From assembly GCF_018326265.1 (NCBI RefSeq), contig NZ_AP023360.1, positions 7,127,001-7,191,000 on the forward strand: DNA of 64,000 nucleotides. Reading direction: 5' to 3'. Under the pieces are notes generated by a model. That model saw nothing but the letters and a program-made list of their open reading frames with translations. It had not been told where the DNA came from and did not search any database. The stretch comes from Catellatospora sp. IY07-71 (lineage in GTDB: Bacteria > Actinomycetota > Actinomycetes > Mycobacteriales > Micromonosporaceae). The position numbers and the translations under genes were made by a program. Below, piece after piece: positions 57,492 through 64,000 of this stretch (the first letter of the stretch is position 1; each line of letters starts with the position of its first letter).

Positions 57492-58870
57492 GCGTGGGCC
57501 TCCTCAAGCTCACGAACGGCGGGGGTCGTGGGGGCGGCCGGGACGCCGGCCGGGCTTTCGATGTGGGTGGCCAGCTCGGGCGACTCGCGGTCGAGCATGC
57601 GCACGACCGTCCAGTGCATCCAGACCGCGCAGGCCGCGGTGAGCAGGAACAGGACGAAGAACGTGCTGGACGGGAAGCCGAACCAGGCCTTGGTGTAGGC
57701 GAACAGCGGGGGCAGGAAGAAGCCGCCGAGGCCGCCGAGCATGCCGACCAGGCCGCCGACGCTGCCGACGCTCTGCGGGAAGTACTCGGGGATGTGCTTG
57801 TAGACCGCGGCCTTGCCCACGCCCATCGCGCATCCGAGCAGGAACACCAGGACGGTGAACGGGACGATGCCGAGGTGGTAGCCCAGGTGCGAGGTCTGGG
57901 TGCCGTCGGCGTGGGCGATGACGATGTGGCCGTTGGGCATCATCAGGATGCCGGAGGTGACCAGCATCAGGCCGAACGTCCAGTACATGACGCGGCGGGC
58001 GCCGAAGCGGTCGGAGATGGAGCCGCCCGCCGGCCGCAGCAGCGAGGCCGGGAAGATGAACACCGCGGTCAGGTACGCGGCGGTCTGCAGGCTCACGCCG
58101 AAGTTGTCCATGTAGTAGCCGGGCAGCCAGGCCGCCAGCGCCACGTACGCGCCGAACACCGCGACGTAGTAGAGGCTGAACCGCCACACCCGCAGCTGCT
58201 TGAGCGGGCGCAGCTGCTGCCGCAGCGGGGTGCCCCGGCCGGGCATCCGGTCGTGGCGCGGGGCGCCGAACCAGATCGCCGCGGCCAGGACGAGCAGCAG
58301 CGCGGCGTACACGACGGGGACGAGCCGCCAGCCGCCCTCGGCGAAGCCGAGGTAGGTGGCGCCGGCGGTGCCGACGATGAGCGGCGGGCCGATGAACTTG
58401 GTGACCGACGCGCCGACGTTGCCGGCGCCGAACAGGCCGAGCGCGAAGCCCTGCCGCTCGCGGGGCTGCCAGGCCGAGTTCCAGGCGATGCCGACGGTGA
58501 ACGCGTTGCCGGCGAAGCCGACCAGGAAGGCCAGCGCCAGCAGGGTGCCATAGGAGCCGGCGCGGGAGACGAGGTAGGCGGCGGCCGCCGTGGCCAGCAG
58601 CATGAACGTCATGACCTTGCGCCCGCCGAACCGGTCGGTGACCAGCCCGGCGGGCAGGCGCCACAGCGATCCGTTGAGCACGGCGACCGCGATGATCCAG
58701 GACAGCTGCACCTCGGAGAGGTGGAACTCCTGGCTGATCGGTTTGCCGAGGATGCCGAACATCAACCACACGGCGAACATGACCGTGAAGCTGATCGTCG
58801 ACAGCCACAGGACGCGGTGCCGGCCGGCCGCCGGCGCCGCGGGTCGTGCTGGTTGGGTTCGTGAGGTCAT
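57488..58870 (-). CDS. narK: NarK-type nitrate/nitrite transporter (first of pair)
   Basis: 460 residues, twelve membrane helices. SFTVMFAVWLMFGILGKPISQEFHLSEVQLSWIIAVAVLNGSLWRLPAGLVTDRFGGRKVM is the NarK N-terminal pattern, and FAGNAFTVGIAWNSAWQPRERQGFALGLFGAGNVGASVTKF the helix-5 nitrate signature. It differs clearly from its neighbour, so this is a NarK1/NarK2-type pair like those that combine nitrate/proton symport and nitrate/nitrite exchange. Upstream are GGGAC motifs that resemble hypoxia boxes. Confidence 0.93.
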   Translation of the reverse strand: MTSRTQPARPAAPAAGRHRVLWLSTISFTVMFAVWLMFGILGKPISQEFHLSEVQLSWIIAVAVLNGSLWRLPAGLVTDRFGGRKVMTFMLLATAAAAYLVSRAGSYGTLLALAFLVGFAGNAFTVGIAWNSAWQPRERQGFALGLFGAGNVGASVTKFIGPPLIVGTAGATYLGFAEGGWRLVPVVYAALLLVLAAAIWFGAPRHDRMPGRGTPLRQQLRPLKQLRVWRFSLYYVAVFGAYVALAAWLPGYYMDNFGVSLQTAAYLTAVFIFPASLLRPAGGSISDRFGARRVMYWTFGLMLVTSGILMMPNGHIVIAHADGTQTSHLGYHLGIVPFTVLVFLLGCAMGVGKAAVYKHIPEYFPQSVGSVGGLVGMLGGLGGFFLPPLFAYTKAWFGFPSSTFFVLFLLTAACAVWMHWTVVRMLDRESPELATHIESPAGVPAAPTTPAVRELEEAHA

Positions 58871-58957
58871 TGCTCCACCCTGGTCGGCTGCTTTCGCGGC
58901 CGGCTGCTCGCGCCGGCCGCTCGCCTAGCAGCGTCGCGTGGTGGATCGGTGCGCAGT

Positions 58958-59010
58958 AGGGACTAAGTGCCTGTGCCGGTGGGACCTGATTCCGCTTTGG
59001 TCACGGGACC
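58958..59010. promoter_or_regulatory. three GGGAC motifs, candidate DosR/DevR sites upstream of narK
   Basis: AGGGACTAAGTGCCTG at 58958-58973 matches the left half of the mycobacterial DosR box exactly and its right half partly. Two further GGGACC copies begin at 58981 and 59005. They lie between the narK pair and the gene upstream. In mycobacteria narK2 is a DosR target. Assignment by motif only. Confidence 0.4.
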
Positions 59011-59024
59011 CGGCGGTCGCCGTG

Positions 59025-59372
59025 TCACATCTCAGCGGTGGTGACGTCCTCGATCCAGCCCAGCGCGGCGATCGCGGTGGGGAATCCGCAGGTCGTGATC
59101 GCGGCCAGGGCGACGGCACGGACTTCGTCGGTGGTCGCGCCGTGCTGGAGGGCTTTGCGGACGTTGGACCGCACGGCGCCCTGCGCCTCGGCGCCGATGG
59201 CCAGCGCGAGCTTGATCAGCCGGTCGGTCCGCTCGTCGAACGGGCTGCGCTGGTCCACCGCTCGGGCCAGCGCACCCTGCGCCTGAGCGACCTCCGGGAA
59301 GCGGTTGAGGAACTGTTTGTAGACGCTGGGCAGGTAGTCGGGCGTGTTCGCCTCGCTCGGTGTGGTTTGCAC
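59025..59372 (-). CDS. carboxymuconolactone decarboxylase-fold protein
   Basis: 115 residues with the helical CMD/AhpD-like pattern: YKQFLNRFPEVAQAQGALARAVDQRSPFDERTDRLIKLALAIGAEAQGAVRSNVRKALQHGATTDEVRAVALAAITTCGFPTAIAALGW. Only one cysteine is in the site where AhpD has CxxC, so peroxidase-type redox chemistry is doubtful. The GTG at 59372 lies just after a strong hairpin that follows narI, in a nitrate-respiration operon context. Confidence 0.85.
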   Translation of the reverse strand: MQTTPSEANTPDYLPSVYKQFLNRFPEVAQAQGALARAVDQRSPFDERTDRLIKLALAIGAEAQGAVRSNVRKALQHGATTDEVRAVALAAITTCGFPTAIAALGWIEDVTTAEM

Positions 59373-59384
59373 GTTTATACGGTA

Positions 59385-59414
59385 GTCAGGGCGCCGCCGT
59401 TGCGGCGCCCTGAC
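59385..59414 (-). terminator. strong hairpin between narI and the CMD-fold gene
   Basis: Perfect 13-bp stem (59385-59397 with 59402-59414) and 4-nt loop. It begins 14 nt after the narI stop and ends only 12 nt before the next GTG start. Confidence 0.75.
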
Positions 59415-59428
59415 AGGCGGATCCGTGC

Positions 59429-60175
59429 TCAGCGCCGGCCGGTGACGACCGGCAGGGCACGGTCGCGGACCTCCGCCGGGGCGGGCGGCGGGGTGGGTAC
59501 GCCGCCACGGCGCCCGCGGTAGACGACGTAGGGCCGCCACAGGTAGGCCAGCGGCGCCGACCAGACGTGCACCAGCCGGGTGAACGGCCACAGCGCCAGG
59601 AACAGGAAGCCGCCGAGCGCGTGCAGCTGGTAGACCAGCGGTGCCCCGGTCATCAGCGCCGGTTCGGGCCGCAGCCAGAAGATCCCGCGGAACCAGACCG
59701 CGATCGTCTCCCGGTAGTCGTAGCCGTCGCCGAGCAGGTTGACGCCGACCGTGGAGACCATGCCGAGCGTCACCATCGCGGCCAGGGCGGCGTAGAGCAC
59801 CTTGTCCATGGTCGTGGTGACGCGGCGCACCCGGCCGCTGACGAAACGGCGGGCGATCAGCAGCACCAGGCCGGTGACGAGCGCGACGCCGGTGATCGTG
59901 CCGCCCCAGACGGCGGTCACGTGGTAGAGGTGCTCGCTGATCCCGACCGCCTCGGTCAGCCAGGACGGCACCAGCAGGCCCATGGCGTGCCCGCCGATGA
60001 CGCCGAACGCCCCGAGGTGGAACAGCGGCGAGCCGAGCCGCAGCAGCCGGTTCTCCAGCAGCTGGCTGGTGTGCGTGGTCCAGCCGAACTGGTCGCGGCG
60101 CCAGCGCCAGACGTGCCCGGCGATGAAGACGGCCAGGCACAGGTAGGGCAGGACGATCCAGACGAGGGTGTTCAT
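59429..60175 (-). CDS. narI: respiratory nitrate reductase, gamma subunit
   Basis: 248 residues with five membrane helices and the heme-b histidines of NarI: PLFHLGAFGVIGGHAMG in helix 2 and VYQLHALGGFLFLALWPFTRLVHVWSAP in helix 5. It takes electrons from quinol and passes them to NarH. The start overlaps the narJ stop (ATGA). An arginine-rich tail follows the last helix. Confidence 0.95.
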   Translation of the reverse strand: MNTLVWIVLPYLCLAVFIAGHVWRWRRDQFGWTTHTSQLLENRLLRLGSPLFHLGAFGVIGGHAMGLLVPSWLTEAVGISEHLYHVTAVWGGTITGVALVTGLVLLIARRFVSGRVRRVTTTMDKVLYAALAAMVTLGMVSTVGVNLLGDGYDYRETIAVWFRGIFWLRPEPALMTGAPLVYQLHALGGFLFLALWPFTRLVHVWSAPLAYLWRPYVVYRGRRGGVPTPPPAPAEVRDRALPVVTGRR

Positions 60176-60846
60176 CGCGAGGCCTCCGCAGGCGAGCAGG
60201 CAGGATAGGGGGCGAGCGCGGCGCCGGCCAGGTCCGGGCCGTGGCCCAGCGACTCCAGGCCGACGGTCTCGGCGGGCGGCCCGGCGACGGCCAGCGCGGC
60301 GATGGCGGCCCGGTCCGCGTCGGTGATGTCGGGCAGCACGGCGGTGACGGCGTCGAGCAGCAGCCGGTAGGGCGTGCCGGCTTCGGCCAGGGCGGTGCGC
60401 AGCAGTTCGATGCCCTGCCGGTGCTGGCGCAGCGGCGCCTCGCCCTCGCCGGGGCCGATCTGTGCGGCGAACTCGAGCACCACGGGCAGCAGGTCGGGCA
60501 GCTCGCCGTGGGCGAGCCGCAGGCCGTGCGCGCGGTAGCGCTGCTTGAGGATGAGCAGTGCCATGCCGCGGCGGCGGGTGTCGCCGTGCAGGTAGTAGGT
60601 GAGGTAGAGCCCGGATCGGCGGCGCAGGTCGAAGGTCTGCACGTAGTGCCGCTGCGCCTCCACGGGCGCGGCGGCCAGCAGCCAGTCCAGGAACTCGGTG
60701 ACCTGCTGGCGCACCGGCTCGTGCGCGATGCGGGCGGCGGCCGCGCGCAGCTGCTCGCCCGCGGACAGCAGCTCGGCGTCCGGGTAGGTGAGCAGCAGCG
60801 AGACCAGCTCGAAGATCCGGGCCCGGTCGGCGGGCGGCGCGCTCAT
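60172..60846 (-). CDS. narJ: nitrate reductase molybdenum-cofactor assembly chaperone
   Basis: 224 residues, helical NarJ/TorD fold: FELVSLLLTYPDAEL, YVQTFDLRRRSGLYLTYYLHGDTRRRGMALLILKQRYRAHG, ELPDLLPVVLEFAA. NarJ is needed for cofactor insertion and membrane attachment of NarGH and is not part of the final enzyme. It overlaps narH and narI by four bases each, as in other nar operons. Confidence 0.93.
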   Translation of the reverse strand: MSAPPADRARIFELVSLLLTYPDAELLSAGEQLRAAAARIAHEPVRQQVTEFLDWLLAAAPVEAQRHYVQTFDLRRRSGLYLTYYLHGDTRRRGMALLILKQRYRAHGLRLAHGELPDLLPVVLEFAAQIGPGEGEAPLRQHRQGIELLRTALAEAGTPYRLLLDAVTAVLPDITDADRAAIAALAVAGPPAETVGLESLGHGPDLAGAALAPYPACSPAEASR

Positions 60847-62465
60847 GACGCACCCCGCACCGGGTTGACGGTGAGCCCGAGGCGCCCGTCGGCCCGCCGC
60901 GCGGACAGCCCGGCCCGGCCGGGGTGCACCTCGTCGCCGTCCACGAGGTGGAAGCGGGTGACGGTGGCCGCCGTCTCGTGCATGCCGGGGCCGCCCGCGC
61001 AGTCCAGCGAGCAGTCCGGCTGCGCGGCGGCCTGGGCCTCCAGTGCCGCGGCGTCCTTGCTGTGGGCGACGGGGATGACGTATCGCTCGTCGTACTTCGC
61101 GATGGCCAGCAGCCGGTACATGGCCTCCACCTGCTCGGCGGTCATCCCGATGCCGTCGAGCAGCTCCTCGGCGACGGTTCCGTCCAGGGTGCGGGCCCGC
61201 ATGTAGGAGCGCATCGCGGCCAGCTTCATCAGCACCCCGGCGATCACGTCGGCGTCGCCCGCGGAGAACAGCTCGGCCAGGTACTCCACGGGGATGCGCA
61301 GCTCGCGGATGGTGTGGAAGACGTCGTCGGCGTCGGTGTCGTCGCGCCCGGCCGCGCCGACGGCGTCGAGCACCGGCGACAGGGGCGGCACGTACCAGAC
61401 CATCGGCAGGGTCCGGTACTCCGGGTGCAGCGGCAGGGCGATCTTGTACTCGCTGATCAGGCGCCATACCGGCGACGTGCGCGCCGCCTCCAGCCAGTCC
61501 TCGGGCATGCCGGCCTCGCGGGCGGCCTGCTGCACGGCGGGGTCGGCCGGGTCGAGGAACACCGCCCGCTGGGCGTCCAGCAGGTCGCGCTCGTCGGGCA
61601 CCGACGCGGCGGCCAGCACCGCGTCCTCGTCGTACAGCACGATGCCCAGGTAGCGCAGGCGGCCGACGCAGGTCTCCGAGCAGATGGTCGGCTGCCCGGC
61701 CTCGATGCGCGGGAAGCAGAACGTGCACTTCTCCGCCTTGCCGGTGGCGTGGTTGACGTAGACCTTCTTGTACGGGCACGCCGACACGCACATCCGCCAG
61801 CCCCGGCACCGGTCCTGGTCGACGAGCACGATGCCGTCCTCTTCGCGCTTGTACATGGCTCCGGACGGGCAGGCCGACACGCACGCGGGGTTGAGGCAGT
61901 GCTCGCAGATGCGCGGCAGGTGGAACATGAAGGTCTTCTCGAACTCGAACTTGACCTTCGCGGCCGCCTCGGCCGGCATCCGGGCCAGGTTGGGGTCCTG
62001 GCCGCCCACCTCGTGGGTGCCGCCGAGACCGTCCTCCCAGTTGGGGCCCCACTGCACCGCCATGGGCTCGCCGGTCAGCGCCGAGTACGGCCGCTTGACG
62101 GGGGTGTCCGTCAGCCCGGCCGGGGCGTTGACCAGGATGTCCTTGTCGAAGGTGGCGGGTTCGTAGTAGTCGTCGATGGAGGGCAGGTCCGGGTTGGCGA
62201 ACAGCCGGGTGAGCCGCTTGACCCGGCCGCCGGAGCGCAGCGTCAGCCGCCCCTTGCCGTCCAGCTTCCAGCCGCCGTGCCAGCGGTCCTGGTCCTCGTA
62301 GTGCTTCGGGTAGCCGATGCCCGGCTTGGTCTCGACGTTGTTGAACCAGACGTACTCGGTGCCCTCCCGGTTGGTCCAGGTCTGCTTGCACGTCACCGAG
62401 CAGGTGTGGCAGCCGATGCACTTGTCGAGGTTCATCACCATGGCTACCTGCGCGCGGATACGCAT
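60843..62465 (-). CDS. narH: respiratory nitrate reductase, beta subunit
   Basis: 540 residues. Four cysteine clusters are present: CIGCHTCSVTCKQTW near residue 16, CEHCLNPACVSACPSG, CRGWRMCVSACPYKK with the partner EKCTFC, and ICSETCVGRLRYLG. The tryptophan in CRGWRMC marks the 3Fe-4S cluster of NarH. The enzyme carries electrons from NarI heme to the NarG molybdenum site. The start shares one base with the narG stop. Confidence 0.96.
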   Translation of the reverse strand: MRIRAQVAMVMNLDKCIGCHTCSVTCKQTWTNREGTEYVWFNNVETKPGIGYPKHYEDQDRWHGGWKLDGKGRLTLRSGGRVKRLTRLFANPDLPSIDDYYEPATFDKDILVNAPAGLTDTPVKRPYSALTGEPMAVQWGPNWEDGLGGTHEVGGQDPNLARMPAEAAAKVKFEFEKTFMFHLPRICEHCLNPACVSACPSGAMYKREEDGIVLVDQDRCRGWRMCVSACPYKKVYVNHATGKAEKCTFCFPRIEAGQPTICSETCVGRLRYLGIVLYDEDAVLAAASVPDERDLLDAQRAVFLDPADPAVQQAAREAGMPEDWLEAARTSPVWRLISEYKIALPLHPEYRTLPMVWYVPPLSPVLDAVGAAGRDDTDADDVFHTIRELRIPVEYLAELFSAGDADVIAGVLMKLAAMRSYMRARTLDGTVAEELLDGIGMTAEQVEAMYRLLAIAKYDERYVIPVAHSKDAAALEAQAAAQPDCSLDCAGGPGMHETAATVTRFHLVDGDEVHPGRAGLSARRADGRLGLTVNPVRGAS

Positions 62466-64000
62466 CAGTACTCCACCTCCTGGGTGCGGCGGCGGATCAC
62501 GGTGATCTCGTCGCGCTGGCTGCCGATCGGGCCGTAGTAGTTGAAGGCGTACGTGAACTGGGCGTGGCCGCCCGCCAGGTGGGTGGGTTTGACCAGCAGC
62601 CGGGTCATCGAGTTGTGGTAGCCGCCGCGGCGGCCGCTGCCCTCGGCCTTGGGCACGTTCACGGTGCGCTCGGGCGAGTGGTACTGGAACACGGTCCCCT
62701 GCGGCATACGGTGGCTGACCACGGCGCGGGCGACCACGACGCCGTTGCGGTTGTGCGCCTCGATCCAGTCGTTGTCCTTAGCACCGATCGTGGCGGCGTC
62801 CTCGACGCTCATCCAGATCACCGGCCCGCCCCGGGACAGCGCCAGCATCAGCTCGTTGTCGTGGTACATCGAGTGGACCGACCACTTGGCGTGCGGGGTG
62901 AGGAAGCGCACCGTCACCCCGCCGTCGACCAGCTCGCCGGGCTTGCCGAAGTGCCGCGCCATGTTCAGCGGCGGCCGGAACGCGGGCAGCTGCTCCCCCA
63001 GCTCGGCGACCCAGTCGTGCTCCACGAAGAAGTGCTGCCGGCCGGTGATGGTGTGCCACGGCTTGAGCCGCTCCACGTTGAGCGTGAACGGCGAGTAGCG
63101 GCGGCCGCCCTTCTCCGATCCGGACCACTCCGGGCTGGTGAAGACGGGCTGCGGTCCGCGCTGGGTGTCCGGGTACGTGATCCGGTCTTGCTCGTGCCCG
63201 GCGATGAGGTCGGCGAACGGCTGGCCGGTCCGCTTCTCCAGCGCCGCGAACCCGGCGGCCGCGACGCTGCCGTTGGTGGTGCCGGACAGCGCCAGGATCG
63301 CCTCGCACATCCGGTCGGCGGTGGCCAGCGACGGCCGCCCCGCGAACGGTCCCTCGGTCACCACCCCGTTCTGGTGCCGCAGGTACTCGATCTCGGCGGT
63401 GACGTCGACGGTGAGCGCCTTGGTAGTGGTCCCGAGGGTGTCCAGCAGCGGGCCGACCGCGCGCATCTTGGCGCCGATCAGGGTGTAGTCGCGTTCGATC
63501 TCGATGAGTTTCGGCATCGTCCGCCCGGGGACGGGTTCGCACTCCCCGGCCTTCCAGTCGCGCACCCGGCCGCCGGGCGTCGCCAGCTCGTCGGGGGTGT
63601 CGTGCTGCAGCGGCGCGGCCAGCACGTCGCGGCGTACGCCCAGGTGGGTGGCGGCCAGCTCGCTGAACCTGTCGGCCAGGGCCAGGAACGTGTCGTAGTC
63701 GGTGTGCACGTCGCCGGGCGGTTCGACGGCCGGGCTGAACGCGTGCACGAACGGGTGCATGTCGGTGGTCGAGATGTCGTGCTTCTCGTACCAGGTCGCG
63801 GCGGGCAGGACCAGGTCGGCGTGCAGGCCGGTGTTGGTCATCCGGAAGTCGATCGCGGTGAGCAGGTCGAGCTTGCCGGTGGGGGCCTCCTCGCGCCATA
63901 CCACGTCGCGGGGCCGGTGGTCCGGGTCGCACTCCTGCGCGGCGGCGGCCGAGTCGACGCCCAGCAGGTGCCGCATGAAGTACTCGTTGCCCTTGCCGGA
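62465..64000 (-). CDS. narG: respiratory nitrate reductase, alpha subunit, C-terminal part (5' end outside window)
   Basis: The last 511 residues of NarG; the gene runs off the right edge, so the N-terminal 4Fe-4S and most of the molybdopterin domain are missing (full length is about 1230). Recognisable pieces are LVLPAATWYEKHDISTTDMHPFVHAFSPAVEPPG, PFTLNVERLKPWHTITGRQHFFVEHDW, MYHDNELMLALSRGGPVIWMS, and the end FAFNYYGPIGSQRDE-like stretch. Together with narHJI it shows a complete membrane nitrate reductase operon. Confidence 0.96.
   Translation of the reverse strand, partial: SGKGNEYFMRHLLGVDSAAAAQECDPDHRPRDVVWREEAPTGKLDLLTAIDFRMTNTGLHADLVLPAATWYEKHDISTTDMHPFVHAFSPAVEPPGDVHTDYDTFLALADRFSELAATHLGVRRDVLAAPLQHDTPDELATPGGRVRDWKAGECEPVPGRTMPKLIEIERDYTLIGAKMRAVGPLLDTLGTTTKALTVDVTAEIEYLRHQNGVVTEGPFAGRPSLATADRMCEAILALSGTTNGSVAAAGFAALEKRTGQPFADLIAGHEQDRITYPDTQRGPQPVFTSPEWSGSEKGGRRYSPFTLNVERLKPWHTITGRQHFFVEHDWVAELGEQLPAFRPPLNMARHFGKPGELVDGGVTVRFLTPHAKWSVHSMYHDNELMLALSRGGPVIWMSVEDAATIGAKDNDWIEAHNRNGVVVARAVVSHRMPQGTVFQYHSPERTVNVPKAEGSGRRGGYHNSMTRLLVKPTHLAGGHAQFTYAFNYYGPIGSQRDEITVIRRRTQEVEY

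Overview
The window is about 72% GC, almost fully coding, with ATGA/GTGA start-stop overlaps inside operons, many GTG starts and many apparently leaderless genes. The gene families (PadR-HAAS with a DrrA/DrrB exporter, TPR-tailed ECF sigma with a DGPF protein, fasciclin/molybdopterin pair, ricin-lectin glycosidases, NarK2-type transporters) point to a filamentous actinobacterium, most likely a member of the Micromonosporaceae. That placement is inference from style and content; there is no rRNA in the window. No tRNA, CRISPR array, prophage or intact insertion sequence was seen.

Left part (1-14.5 kb): the 3' end of a flavin monooxygenase gene with a coupled SDR; a HIT protein; a two-headed MerR (TioE-like) regulator divergent from an erythromycin-esterase-family gene; a leaderless pair ending in an M48 metalloprotease with a large C-terminal extension; thpR. 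A small graveyard at 8.7-10.2 kb holds an internally deleted methyltransferase, the last third of an esterase and a long imperfect palindrome. Then come a PadR / HAAS-pentapeptide / ABC exporter operon and a DUF2089 / membrane / SHOCT-like envelope operon.

Middle part (14.5-31 kb): a molybdopterin oxidoreductase with a fasciclin lipoprotein; a cupin gene divergent from a TetR / maleate-isomerase-like pair; an ECF sigma factor fused to a membrane helix and an extracytoplasmic domain; DUF4291, RidA, two membrane or lipoproteins; a secreted S1 protease; a pterin dehydratase-VOC fusion; an aldo/keto reductase; an ArsR-SulP operon with a clear operator; and an ECF42-like sigma with its DGPF partner.

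Middle-right part (31-50.6 kb): a phosphotransferase; a group made of a 50-residue acidic peptide, a sulfotransferase and a P450, facing an FAD oxidoreductase; an Eis-like acetyltransferase; a two-gene ABC exporter behind a perfect 12-bp inverted repeat; a six-gene Asp23/AmaP envelope-stress operon; an amidohydrolase; an NAD-binding epimerase-like protein; a DUF3558-like lipoprotein; a DksA/TraR zinc-finger protein followed by a 26-residue membrane peptide; a 400-residue lipoprotein; an AraC regulator and a RibD/DHFR-fold protein.

Right part (50.6-64 kb): two secreted glycosidases with ricin-type lectin domains (GH5-like and GH16) flank a frameshifted XRE regulator and its flavoprotein partner. 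The window ends in a nitrate-respiration region on the minus strand: narG (cut by the window edge), narH, narJ, narI, a carboxymuconolactone-decarboxylase-fold gene and two NarK-type transporters. Three GGGAC motifs resembling DosR/DevR half-sites lie upstream of the transporters, suggesting hypoxic control.
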